NCBI GenBank assembly: GCA_047495785.1
Contig: JBLDXI010000001.1
Span: 62,001-126,000, forward strand
From: Lepidodermella squamata
Lineage: Eukaryota > Gastrotricha
DNA length: 64,000 bases
Reading direction: 5' to 3'
A program made the position numbers and the translations under genes. Positions 1 through 15,223 of the stretch are shown one piece after another. Below the pieces are notes generated by a model that saw only the letters and a list, made by a program, of their open reading frames with translations, searched no databases and was not told the DNA's origin. Each line of letters begins with the position of its first letter. Within the stretch, counting starts at the first letter, position 1.

Positions 1-798
1 CAGGACGAGCGCATAACGCCGCTGGACGCGCTCGGACACTCGTTCGTCACGCTGAAGCACCTGGTCGACTACGCGAACACGAACATTGTGAAGCTGAGCA
101 TACGTGCTATGGAAGGTGTTTCCGGAGCCACCGCAACGGCCGTCGCTATGACCGCCGCGCACTACGCTCAGGTAAGTTCACGCCGACCAATTAAGGAGGA
201 TCATCAGGCAGGATGCCCGTCTTATCTCGTGCAGGTGGCGCAGAGCAACTCGGCGTCGCGCGGCATCATCAACATGCTGTCCGCCGGCGGCCCGCATCTC
301 GCATGCCTGCAGTACGGCAACTTGTTGCAGACGCCGGCTCACCATCCTCACCACCAGGCGCAGGCACACCAACCCGCGCCGCCGCCCCAGCAACAGCAGC
401 AGCAGAACCCGTTCGTGTCGCTCGTGCCCGCGACTTCGGTCACGTTCCTCGCAGCTGCGCCGCATCTGCTTGGTTCGGTTTCTTCGTCGACCCCGCCTAT
501 CTTGCTGTCAGATTTCACCACAGCAGCGGCGTTATCGGCGTCACACCCCGCTGCGGCTGCCACGCTGTTCGGCGTCCACCCAACCCTGGTTGCGTCGTTG
601 CTTCAACAACAGCAGCAGCAGCAACAGCCTGGGAATGCTATGCGGCAACAGCAGAATTTTGTTCCACAACAGCAGCATCAGCAGCAAAATCTTACCCCAC
701 AATCTGTCCCGCAACAGCGGTTGGGAGTTCGTGGGAGGCCTGCAGCGGCACCGGATAGCTGGGAGACGGGGCAAAACGCTGTTGTCGAATACATTCTT

Positions 799-830
<32 letters not shown>

Positions 831-1470
831 ACAGCATAATCTAGCGAAACAGTCGTCGACTGACGAAGTAATAGTGATCAGTTCGGACGAGGAAGCCGAC
901 TCGCCGCCGGGTGGATTCGCTCGCCCGCAACAGGTTGTCGTCAACGTGGCTGATGTCGTTAAAAAAGAGATGATCTCTGACCCGCAACAGCAACGGCGTG
1001 TCATGGGCGGCGGACCGCAGCAGTCGACTGTGGTCAATTTTCAGCCGGTGGTGTCCGGGCGGCATGGCAACGTGCCCGTTGTCAGCGTGCCCCCGTTGCA
1101 GTTGAGCGTTCAGCGTGGCGACGACCAGCAGCTCAACCACCTTAACCTGTTGTCGGCCGCCGCCGTCGCCGCCTCCACTTGCCAGCCCGCGCACCAGGCC
1201 GCCGCCGCTGCCGTCGAGTTCGCGCGCAACGCCTTCCTCATCCAGCAGCAGCAACAGCACCAACAACAGCAGCATCAGCAACAGCAGCAAGCCGCCGCAG
1301 TCGCCGCTGCTCATCAGCAGGCCCAGCAGCAGCAACTGCTCGCGAACATGCTGGGCGCGGCTGGTTCGACGAGGACGGTGCATTTATTTGCGACGCCGAC
1401 GGCGCCAGGCAACGTGTCGTCGATTTTGTACCACAACTCGCCGGCCGGCATTACTTCTGCATTCCGATGA
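1..1470 (+). CDS. HIPK: Homeodomain-interacting protein kinase (HIPK), 3' end only
   Basis: Partial gene entering from the left edge in frame 1; exons 1-171 and 235-1470 (468 residues seen). The first ~40 residues (QDERITPLDALGHSFV, then TLKHLVDYANTNIV) match the end of a HIPK catalytic domain, where RITP.. and H.FVT.. close the kinase C-lobe. After that comes a long low-complexity tail with many glutamine runs encoded by mixed CAG/CAA codons, and Ala/His-rich stretches. At about 855-890 the tail reads DEVIVISSDEEAD, a hydrophobic core followed by Ser/Asp/Glu, which looks like a SUMO-interacting motif; HIPKs are nuclear kinases known to bind SUMO. The 63-bp intron (172-234) has GTAAGT and TGCAG ends and happens to be stop-free and a multiple of three. 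Catalytic residues lie outside the window. Family call is good; the paralogue is not determined. Confidence 0.8.
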
Positions 1471-4082
1471 TTGAACTTCATCGCCGTCCTTTATATTTGA
1501 ACTGAAAAATCATTATTATAATCAATTACGACTTCTACTTCACACTACTACAACTACTATCTGTTACCGTTATTTACCAAATTTTAATTGCAGACACACA
1601 ACACACACCGTCTCGATGAGCTCGGAGCTTTTCTTTACATACAGCTATAGCAGAATCGAAATATCTATCGTATGAATGTATCAATTCACATCCTTATACC
1701 CGTGTAGCTGCGTGTTGAAGGGTTTTGTTGAGCGCACCTTTCGTTCTTTATATTCGGATTAAACAAACGTGAAAGAAACAGTGATAAGTCATGTACAGAT
1801 GTTTGTACAATGTTGCTGTGTGTCGGGTGGTTTTCTCATTCTATCTTTTTTTCTCTGCTTCTCTCTTTTCTTCTCTCTTTATGTTATAACGGTTTTCTCT
1901 TGTTTTGTTTCTGGTTGGTCACGCGCTGACGATTTTGATGATGAGAAGTTGATGAAAAATGATTATATATATCTATAAAATTACAAATATATATGTTTAC
2001 CAGCACTCGAGAAACCTGCGTAGAGAAGAAATTCCAGCTGCTATCATTAAAATTATTATTTACAAACAATATTTGAACAAATCGTGGCCGTCGATGGAAC
2101 GTCATCGCAGAAAGAGATCAGTGCCCTCTGAGCTGCCTTTTTCAGTCTACTGTGCGGAGGAAGCTAAAAAAAATTCTATTGAGGGTGGTTTCCATCTATC
2201 GCTTCTTCTTCTTCGTAACGAAATGCCTCTTATTACTATCATTATTAGCTACTAATATGGGTATCACTCACGATGGTATTGTATGGTAGCCATCTGAAGT
2301 TGTAACGGCTTCTTTCCCCTCTGCAATTCGAACAATACTTGTTGAATTATGCTTTGAGAAAGGATGGTTATCTACGAATTGTTAACGGCTTCTATTACAT
2401 GCGGAACGCGTGGTATATCGAAGATGTTGTTATCACTCGCACGCCAGCTTAAATTTAACCCGGAGTGGTCATGGTACCGTCTGTTGTCGGATCGCGCACT
2501 TTTTTAGTAGTCAACAGGTGTAACTGTGTTCGACGTTCGTCGATGGGCCGTCAATACGTTTTACTCGTTGTCTTCGTTCCAAGTAGCGTTGTTTCTTCTA
2601 GCGAAACAACATTATCATGCATGTTATTTCTCATCTTCTCTCTCTCTCTCTGTCATTGAAAAATGGCAATTCTTTCATATTGAAGTGCGTGCGTCGTCGT
2701 CATTATTTACCTGTATTGAAATCGTTCATCATTTAGCAATGATAACTGTCATGAGAGTAGTAATGCCGTCGTTGCAGCCTTTCGGAAACGCGATTAATTA
2801 TGATTATGGTAATAAAGAGAAAATGTCTTCTTGAGGATATATTGAAGGATGTAGTTGCTTGCGGATACGCGTCCAACTTGATGATGATACTAGACAGGAG
2901 GACGCCTGCTCTTTCCTTTGCAACACGATGATAAAAAAGTAAAAGATGTTTGTGACGATTCAGCCGGCCTTTTTTCCTTGAAAATAACTGATAGTAATCC
3001 AGTAAATGTGCTGGTGTAATTTTTTCAGGGGACACGGCTCGTTACACAGCCTGTCTGACGATGCATATCCTTTTAGCATTAGTGATTCAGCCTCGAGCGC
3101 ATGTGCAGAATTGATTTATCCTCTTTCATTAATTTGCAATTGCGAGACGCGAATTCATGCCAAAAGCTCTAAGCCAATTTTCCTGTCTGAGCCGAAATCT
3201 TGACGAGAAATCCGATGAACGGATGATTACGTTAACAACGCATCGTGTCTGTGGCACCGTTTCCGAAGTACTGAACATTGAAGAGTAACTGCATGTGATT
3301 CTGACTGGTCGACCATACAGGAAGTTATTGACGTCAGCATAGCAGCAAAATGATCTTGGACAAATCATTAATAAGTTGGTCACGGATTGAGGTGTCATCA
3401 GCGAATCCTCTGTTAGGAGTGAATATCAACTTTAACAAAACTCATTAAGACATTGTACGAGTTCAGGTTCAACATTTGAATAAGACACGTCGGAAACTAC
3501 TACTCTTTGACGGAAAGCCATTTCACTTAGCTGTACACGTTTCACATTCGCAGCTATCGACAAGTGTATGAACAAAAGCTTCTTTATTACATTATCGTCG
3601 TCATTTATATTCAGCAGTTTCAGCGAATATTTAGCGAGAGACTGGTCGAAGAAAAATTGAGCCATGCTGAGCCATGTTGTACGTACAAGAAGACATGTTG
3701 GCGATAAAAGTACATCTGAAATAATTAGTAATAATAATAGTGGTAATAAAAAAGAAAACAATCAATTCGCTTGGCGTTACAAGGCATGGTACAAAACTAC
3801 TCGTTGGTGTTAAAATGAATCATTATTTTTTGTACACAACTGCAAACAATAACGTGGTATTTAAGATTATTCGTAAATAGTAGAATGATAACAGTCAGTG
3901 ATACAAAGTAGATAGAAACAACACAAAACAATCACACATTGCGTGACGGAAGAAGTCGATGCGTCTGCAAGCGATTCGGGAGGTGCCGAACGGTTTCACA
4001 GAAATAATAATAATTATAATAGCTCTTATTTTACAATATTGCTGACTTATAGAATGCTCTGTGATGGAGTGTCCACTGCGCG
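1471..4082. other. Intergenic: HIPK 3' region and syndapin 3' region
   Basis: No coding sequence I can support. A canonical AATAAA on the plus strand at 2811-2816 could be a distal poly(A) signal for HIPK. The interval is AT-rich with pyrimidine-rich tracts near 1845-1900 and 2630-2655. No repeats or RNA gene recognised. Confidence 0.5.
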
Positions 4083-6860
<2,778 letters not shown>

Positions 6861-9200
6861 GCCAGTTAATAAATCCTAAAATATTCTATCACATGGAACG
6901 AACGCCAGTTTAATTACGATGTGAACGGAAGTTGGGCACTACACAGCTTGTTGTTATCATGTTAGGACAACAGTCGTGGAAGAGCCGTAACACGTAGGTA
7001 ACTGAATACGGGCGAAACATGATCATCGCGCAGTTAGCGACAATATAATAGGCGAGCGGAGGGTAGTTGAGCTCAAGCTTACCCATCACGGTTCCATGCA
7101 AAATATATGCGCGTTATGTAAGTATATAATTCCCGGTCGCGCAGAAGACAATCAGCAAACGGTGATACCTGCGAGACGAGTAACAGCGAAACGTTAGCAA
7201 GAACGGTGCGCAAACAACAAGCGGAGGAGCAAACAGAAACACGGTTGGCATATAAACAAAGCGCACGAGCATCGCTGGTTAGCTGCCTTTTGTCGAGCGG
7301 CGCACGAGAAGAAGAAGAGGAAGCGCAGCGAACAACATGCCGGTAGATGCCGTGCCTGCCAAAAACGAATGACCCCGATGGTCGATGTTAATCTGGGCGG
7401 CTGAGCCGTACACCAAGTGTCGCTGACTGTGTCGATACACATCAAGGTCAAGCGGCCTACTTTCCTTACGCCTCTAACTGGTCAGTGATTAAACTATCAC
7501 ACTACCCGTGAACACTTCAAGTCAAGAGCGCGGATGTATCAGGCATAAAATTATGCCAACTAGTGCCGGCCTTCTACTATATATACACACACCACACACA
7601 CACAGAAAACTGGCAAGTTGAAGACGTGTTGCTTTTTTCTCGACAGCGTCTCTATTTAAGAATACAGCTTATTGTTATCAGCGCGTTTCGGTATAAGGCC
7701 AATACAATGCCATTCAAAAAAAGCAAATATACACTACGCATAAAATAAACTAAATTGCTGGCGAAATTGAGGCGCATACCTGGCCCATACACCACGGTAA
7801 TAATAGTGGTATTTATGACACAAAGGTAGCTGAGATTAGCGCTTACAGAATGAAAAGATCGGACTGTTCATTCAGGCATAATACGTAAGCCAAAATGATG
7901 CAAGGGGCGAATTATTACGGTTTCATTGACGCTCATTATTTGGTAAAACAAGCGATAATTTGCGACTGAATTGGTAGCCCAGAAAGCTAGTTGATAATAA
8001 CTGATATCACAAACTAGAAACAATGCCTACATGAAATGTCATAAAAATACAGTAGCTTTGCGCTCAGCCGGACTCGCCTTGAGCCAAGGAATTTTTTCCA
8101 GCTTAATGAAAGCCCGATTTATTGCAAGTAATTAACTTTATTGCAAGTCTGGCTTACAGCAAAACTACTGCATCTATTTCTTGCATCGACAGGCACTGAC
8201 TGCAAACAAGAGGTTTTCTTGATCAAGTTTGATTGAGTATTCAAATAAAGCTAGCTAAAATTGCCGTCCACGTTGAAATATTTCTTTTAGACATAGACAG
8301 GCTCGCTATGTGTTTTGAATACAGAAGAGTAGTATACCCGATCAGAAAAACATGAAACTGAGCTCGAAGCTTGAATTAGTAAGTAGAACACAACTCAGCA
8401 CAAGTTAGCTAAGTATTTACATACTAAAATAATGCTACAAGTCCGCAACTTAAGTAATTAAAAATTTTGGAAGGAGCGTCAGAAATTGAAACAAGCGAGT
8501 CATTGAATTTTGTCATGCTTATCAAATCAGAAAAGGTCCATTCATTTCTGCAAAACTCTCGCTCCTAGCATGACGTTGGCAGCTTTGATTAATGATTCAG
8601 GCAAACGATAAAAAATGTCGCTCAGATTAGCCAACAGCAATGCGCAATAGAAGGAATCAAGTTCTACGATTGAATAAAATGAGACACGCCGTATAAGAAG
8701 GGTCCTTATCCAAGCTGGATAATATTTTTGATAAAGCCGATTGTTCAAGTACGTTTATAAGTGCGACGCTACATCACAAATAGGGACGCGACAGAAAGGA
8801 GCGGACCTTTTTCATGCGGCGTGTCTCAACAGTTGCAGCAAACTGAATTGCACCGAATTTTAAGAACCATGATGTTTCACGGGAAGGATATGAGTAAGTA
8901 CTCGTGGTGACAATGAAATCTGGAGTAATAATATTGAACCTGGCTCGAATAAGACTAAGTGCTACACGTAGGTGGCAATGATACCCTAATGGTCGCAACA
9001 CTTAGAGGAACCAACATCTCAATCGCTGTCGCCAAACTCAGTCAGAGCCAGCATGTGCGCTAAGATGACGGGTTGTGGAGCTAATAAAGTTTTTTCTGTT
9101 GCTTGTCGGACGAGCCGCTACACTGACCTTATGGTGATGTCGCTGAGTCGTCCGAGGTCAGGCTTTTCAGTACTCTACTTGCCTACCTACCAAATAACCA
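6861..9200. other. Non-coding interval between syndapin and the MITE
   Basis: About 2.3 kb with only short unconvincing reading frames. The part just upstream of syndapin (6900-7460) is relatively G+C-rich and may hold its promoter and untranslated exons. A short CA-type run lies near 7585-7605. Nothing else recognised. Confidence 0.4.
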
Positions 9201-9208
9201 AGCGATAT
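9201..9208. repeat. Target-site duplication, left copy
   Basis: AGCGATAT directly before the CAGTGGCGG terminus of the MITE; the same 8 bp follow its right end. Confidence 0.85.
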
Positions 9209-9586
9209 CAGTGGCGGAGATGTCAAATCTGTGGGGGTTCAGGGGCGACTCTCAAGACGTATTTTTAGGGGCGCCACCTACCGAGTTTGGCAGTCTCTGT
9301 GTCCCAGAGACCCAAACAGGAAAAATCGTCTTAAACACTGAAAAACGTTGGAAATAACACCTTAATGCAATAAAATTTGTTATGGTTAAGCGATACAGTT
9401 ACATTCAGAATAAAATCTATGAAATGAGACGTTTTGGCCACTGATGACCGATGAATTTAAAAGACCATAAAAGACCAAAGGGGGGGGGGACCCTTACATA
9501 CTGCTTCTAGGGGCGCCAAGTTCCGTTTTGGGGGGTGAACGACCCTGGTGCGAGGCACCCCCTCGCACCCCCTATCTCCGCCACTG
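9209..9586. mobile_element. hAT-type MITE (non-autonomous DNA transposon)
   Basis: A 378-bp element bounded by a 13-bp perfect terminal inverted repeat: left end CAGTGGCGGAGAT at 9209-9221, right end its reverse complement at 9574-9586. It is flanked on each side by an identical 8-bp direct repeat AGCGATAT (9201-9208 and 9587-9594). An 8-bp target duplication together with a CAG..CTG terminus is the signature of the hAT superfamily. There is no transposase reading frame, so it is a deletion derivative or MITE. Inside are a direct repeat of AGGGGCGCCA (about 9268 and 9509) and a run of about ten G (around 9480-9490). The perfect TSD and TIR suggest recent insertion. Confidence 0.85.
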
Positions 9587-9594
9587 AGCGATAT
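9587..9594. repeat. Target-site duplication, right copy
   Basis: AGCGATAT directly after the right terminus (..CCGCCACTG) of the MITE, identical to 9201-9208. Confidence 0.85.
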
Positions 9595-12500
9595 TGCTCC
9601 CATCCATGAGTTCTCAAAGGCAATTGAGCTAAAAACGACGGAATAAATCCTCCCACCTCCCGATCGTACCCAATTACCAATGTCCAAACATTGTACCCAA
9701 AACAATATCATCGGCAGGTTACCTGTTATCAGTTTATCAACGAAAGCCGCGAATTGATGAATTGATAAGTGGCAGTTTATCGCAGACCCCCGAACTCGGC
9801 ACTGTATTTATCTACTTTTTCTCATTTGTCTTTACTAATAACAACCGTTGTGCTGAGGAACTGGGATGTCTCTTACAGACGCGGTCTGTAGGGAACAATA
9901 CCGAATGAAAATTTGAATGGCTTCTCAACCTGTAGTTTCTCTTTTCGCATCTCCTTGTGTGACTTCAACCGTGCAGCTTGAGATTTTTCGGCGCCATTGA
10001 GCCCATATTGTAGTCACTGTTTGAAGAGAGCAGGAAAAAGTGCTAATATTCATTCAAGCGCTAATTCTGCACCGTTGCTGGTCAACATTCAACATTTAAC
10101 ATATTCAATGTAGTTTTTCAGCGATGAAGCGTGAAGATGAGTAGATTCTTTTAGCCTAGAATAAGGCTGGAGATTAGTAAAAACTGCAACCCGCAGTGAG
10201 GTAAGTGGAAGAAGGTGAGTGAAGTGTGAAGAAGATCGAAGTTCACTAGCCATGCCAATACCCAGTTGTCTATTAGCTATTGAATGAGAAATGAGAAAAC
10301 ATGGCACGAAAGTAAAAAAGCTCAATTGGGACATCAATAAGAGATTATAACCGAAGGATTGTAAAAAGACTTGAAAGCTAAACAACAGAAAAATTGGTGG
10401 AGGACCTTACATGGTGGGGTCAACTCCCAACAACTCGAGAAAGATTATTCGAAAAACGATTTTTAAGCTAGCCGCCAATTTTGATCATAATTACACAGAC
10501 CTTGACATCAGCATATATTAACAGTGTCGATTTAATTTTTATTATATTTTTAATTGCTTCATAATTTCTGCAAAATTCAGGCGGCAAATTCAAAATAAAA
10601 TATAATGACATGGAAAATAATCAGCATTTTGATAATTGAAATTGTATGAAATTGTATTTAGCAATCCGGGCTACTAACAGTTCAAGCTCGAAATTTTGAA
10701 AATTCGAAAATTCATTTTCGGTGAATCGCTCAATTTTCATGTTTTCGAACCGACTTGAGCCCTCAACCCTCAACCCTGTGGCTACTATTAGGGATGGGCG
10801 ATTATTGGTGACTACTGTTGGAGCAAATACGGTGAACGAAAAATAGAATATCTTGGAGTGAATCTCTTCTTGAAGTGAAGCTCTTTATTTCGAAATGTAT
10901 ACTATCGAATGTACCATTTGTTGAATGGTTTAGCGTTGAAAGACACGGTTGCTAATCTTTGTTATGGAATGGCAAACCGAAATAAAAAATTCTCAGAAAT
11001 TTTAAAATGTTTATCGCAACAATAAAACGTTGGTTTCATGCGACATTGATTAGAACAGGTTTCCTGAATTCTGAGTTTGAAGCTTGGCGAATGAATTTGC
11101 TCGCAGAATTATGGGAAAGCGCGAGTTTCATCTGGACGCAGATGTACATTCAACACTACTTGTGTAGAAGAATATTATTTTACCTTCAGAAAGTTTTTAC
11201 GAGAAGCCTATTTTTTGGATCACGATACCGACTTCAATAATATAGTCTTCCATTCGCAATGCAAGCCGGAAACGTTATGGAATCGATGCCTCAGCATGCT
11301 ACCATCCATGCTGCCCCGTCTACATTCGGATGTCGCTGAGCCGATTACCATAAATGTTGAAATACTAGCCACTTGGTTTCACTATATACTCTACTGTTTC
11401 TCTCCACAAATTAATGAATAATTTTAATTTTCTTGCCATTCGTACCAAATTTAGAATTCCTCAAGCTTAGGAAAACTCCATTGTAATATCTTTAGCATTT
11501 GCACCGCTGATTCCTATCATGCGATTGCTGCTTGCAAACGATGTCTGGAAAGAGCTTCGGAACAGGACACACGGATCGATTTTTGACGTGGACTTTTTGA
11601 ATATTCATATTTTCAATTATTCCAAAATATCAAGATATGAATGATTTGATTAAAACGTTCGAATATATTTCAAATTGATGGAACCCGAAGAAAGTGCATT
11701 GATGATTCAACATTATAAATAAATCAAAAGACGTCGTAAAGCATCATGGGCAAGAGAAATATAAATTTTTACCATCTTACTCTTCATTATTTTTATTAAG
11801 CTTGAATTCAGATATCAGGAATCACCTCGCTAGAAACAAATGACATCTGAACGCAATGTTTTCCTGTATCGAGGCTTGTTTATCGATACGCTGAAATGCT
11901 TTATTTTTTCAATGTAGCAGCTATGCCCCTTGGTTATCAATCCGGGGAGGCAAATATAATCGATGCGCATGTGCCGGTGCTTTCTCTGGATTCTGGATCA
12001 TTTATGGATCTCTTCAGCGTGTATTTTACCGTGTAATATTATTTTATACTCTTACACGTAGGTAGCTCGGAAAAAAGAATGCTTTGCGGGCGGGGCACAA
12101 GCGTGCCGAGGCCGATTCGCATCTTATCAACTAATAGGAGCGCGCGTCTCAATGTATATTGCGTAAAATATTGTTCTTCAGTTTTTTCACTTAAAGGGCG
12201 CGCGTGAGTTCTGATACCCGCCGTATCATGCGCCAGCGTATGCTTGGTACATCAATGTGTTTAGAATCCGATCTTCAGCCTTGCGTAAACATCCGCCGTG
12301 TCTCTGGCAGTATCGCTTGGCGTCGGCTCCCGCATATCTTACTTACCTCTATCCTGCATCGCCTACCAACCTACTTTTTACCAACGCTACCTTCTACAAG
12401 CCGCGGCACCAAAGCATAGTGGCCGGTCATGCGCGTGCGTTGCTGCTATCACTTTATGGTTTGCTCGTTCGAGTTCGAGTTCGGTCAGCTTGCCGGCTGC

Positions 12501-13158
12501 GCTGTGAGCGATGCTGTTTCCAGTAGGCAAAATCTGCGTATTAATTTTTTGTTTTTTCAGGTAATTTTCGATTTCTTCCCATACCATGGAACTAGTATAC
12601 TTTCTCATGCAGCTAAAAGAGGCGAGCTGTTTGGTATGGCGCACACGCCCGCTTCCCACAACGCTCATTATTCGTTTTTGCGCGCCGTAATTTGTGAGCG
12701 ACCATTCCGCGGTGCGTGCGAGCAGATAATACGCGGTTCGCCGTGAGTTGCTTCAGATGGTATAACCGCACTAAAGTAGAGAGGTATTTTCGACAAAAAA
12801 TTGCTATTATTTATTAAATTGTGTTTTTCGGTTGGGTATAATGCTGCCCACCTTGGCATAAATGAGTGCTCTGCTTTTCGCTATGACCTCCACCCAGCGT
12901 TTCACTCGACGTGTTGTGTAGTTTCTTTTCTCAAGCTATAACTGCTGCCTGTCATGAAGGTATCAGCCAGGAACGATTTTGTGCCTTGGTGCTAAATAAT
13001 GCAAGGTTGCTACGTTATGATGTGCCCATGGGAACTGGTCTAATTTTATCTCAAATGCAAGCGACTTCCGATCCTGGTGACTTATGAATTGCATCTTTTA
13101 ACATCTCACAGTGCCTCTTAAGTATTTATTTATTTTTAATTCTGTTCAACCGCTAAAA
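9595..13158. other. Non-coding interval between the MITE and the LIM gene
   Basis: About 3.5 kb without a supportable gene. It is AT-rich to about 12.1 kb, then more G+C-rich (12.1-12.75 kb). Pyrimidine-rich AG acceptor-like sites such as the one near 12550-12560 could belong to 5' untranslated exons of the downstream LIM gene. Short reading frames at 12204-12526 show no recognisable domain. Confidence 0.35.
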
Positions 13159-13547
13159 ATGCCTCAGTGGGGTGGAGTAAGTTTTCTTTTTACCAATCGT
13201 TCTCATTCGCTACATATTTATAAATTCCTCACCAGGCCAGTGAAAAGTGCAAGGTGTGTCAGAAGACCGTCTACGAGATGGAAAAACTCACCATCGAGGC
13301 CGTCGTTTATCACAAGACTTGCTTCAAGTGCGCCAAGTGCAACAAAGTTCTGCGCATGGGTGACTTCACCGCCATTCAGGGTGAAGTTTTCTGCAAACCT
13401 CACTTCAAGCAACTTTTCCAGGTCAAAGGAAACTACGAGGAAGGCTTCAGACAAGCTCTCGTCGAAGCTCAAAAATCGGCCCAACAACAGGAGAAGAAGA
13501 AGGAAACGAAAGGCGCCGAGGTCGCTGAGGAGGAGGCGGCTGAATAA
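13159..13547 (+). CDS. Single-LIM-domain protein, EPLIN/LIMA1-like
   Basis: Two exons, 13159-13176 and 13236-13547, 109 residues; the 59-bp intron has GTAAGT and ACCAG ends. Nearly the whole protein is one LIM zinc-binding domain: CKVC, then HKTCFKCAKC, then CKPHF, giving the C-x2-C .. H-x2-C-x2-C-x2-C .. C-x2-H ligand pattern. The stretch after the last ligand (KPHFKQLFQVKGNYEEGF) closely resembles the LIM domain of EPLIN/LIMA1-type actin regulators. The C-terminal ~30 residues are a charged Lys/Glu/Ala tail. LIM domains mediate protein-protein contacts, often at the actin cytoskeleton; a cytoskeletal role is inference. An ATTAAA at 13980-13985 is a candidate poly(A) signal. Confidence 0.88.
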
Positions 13548-15223
13548 TCGATAGCTAGGTCAATGACTTCCCTGCCATTTTATACTATTTAATTGAAATG
13601 CAAGATAAGTAATTCTCTTGACAAGTGATGATGAACATATGCGCTTTTCACCTTGAGTCTTGCTGTGCTTAGCTTTGAAAAGTTGACCATTCGACAACGT
13701 TGATTGTCTCCTCTATGTAGAGAAACTCACACTAGTGAGATACACACGAGATCTGAACCTTGCCCGGCGAACAATGTGAACGTTATAAGCCAAGTTATCT
13801 TACGTCGTATTGTTTAAGACTATAGGTACTATTTTACATCGATGATAATATGCGACGGTGTTTGACGCGGCCATTTTTCCTTGCGTTGATTGCAAGGATG
13901 CAACGCTTTATTTTAGCAGGGTTGGGATGGCCGCAGAAAAGCGCTCTTTATGCATGATGTAAATTGTATTGAAAAAACTATTAAAAGCTTGTTGTTATTG
14001 CTCCTTGTTTTCCTATAAGTCAGATTTTTTAAATTGATCGGCCAGTTCAACATCTTTGAAGGATCTGGGACCATTTCCTAGTTTCAGGTTGGAACGAGGT
14101 AAGGTTAGGACCGATTGTCCAATTGAAAATCCGATTCTCCAACGGCGAGTAAGAAACTTATTTAGAATGGACTAGTTAACGGAACATTTTGAATATTTTT
14201 TCTGCAGAGCAGCTCATCGCAAGAAAAAAAATCGATTGATTTACGACCTTGAAAATATTTTTATTCACAAAAACAGGCTCGAAGATTTCAACAGTTATAA
14301 GTTTTTTCAATGCTCCCAAATACACACGCAAGTTATTTATAATATTACTATTATAATATATCCGTTATTCGCCAATTTATACAGCATCATCATTACAGTG
14401 ATGGCTGGGTTATAGCATATAATAGGATAAATTTCAGGCGGATCGTTTATTTTCCCACCCAAATAATGAGAAGCACACTCACTCATGCCCGGTATATTTT
14501 GAATCCGAAATGATAATAGCCAATGACTATTGGATGACTAAGAACTAGGAAAAGCTGGTCTGATATTAAAATATAGCGGGATGAAAAGCTATTTACATTT
14601 CGAGCTAGCTTCAATTCAGTTTTGGATCAGAATCTGTGCCTCTTTCGCGCTGGCACCGCCTTTGTCATGACGCTAGGAGAAGATGAAGATAGTAGGTGAA
14701 GATATAATATGTTACAAAACAGACTGCCGATATGGTGTTATCACAGAGGCGCGACTCGAAAAGGTTGGGTATATAACATGATTTCACACGACCTACGTTT
14801 ACAAAAACCAGCTATATGATACGATTATATTGGCGAATGAGAGTAAAACAAGTCAGCGATGATTTTTTGTACATAAAATCTGCTATCCATTAATATTGAC
14901 ATAAGTGTTATTTTATGCATCGAATGGTCCATGATGTTTTCAGAAAGAGAGAGCCAAGAATAGAAAAGAATGATCATGAGAACAACAACTTTTCAGAAAA
15001 GCTATAACAACCAAAAAATGTAGCATGCGGCGAGCGTTTTTTTCATGGCATTTACCGCACTGATGTATAAGAACCGATTTTGTAAAAATATAAGATAACA
15101 CATTATTATGGTAATGTAAGGTGCAAACACCTTTTCGAATGTAGCGCTCAACCGAACGTTTTTGTTTACGATACGGCGACGGATTGGTACGCGGTATAAA
15201 GCGAGCAAAATTCTGTATACTGA
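13548..15223. other. Intergenic between convergent LIM and SoxD genes
   Basis: About 1.7 kb holding the 3' regions of both genes, AT-rich and without recognisable coding or repeat structure. Confidence 0.4.

Noticed and set aside
841-1383. Long frames opposite and in other phases of the HIPK exon
   Set aside because: Shadows of the CAG/CAA-rich coding exon (poly-Leu, poly-Ser and poly-Cys translations).
10690-10830. AT-rich palindromic-looking segment followed by TTAGGGATGGGCG, resembling a hAT end
   Set aside because: No matching second terminus or target duplication was found nearby.
12204-12526. Overlapping plus-strand frames of 69-89 codons before the LIM gene
   Set aside because: No domain, overlapping frames of similar length, and no splice link to the LIM exons; more likely promoter or untranslated exon.
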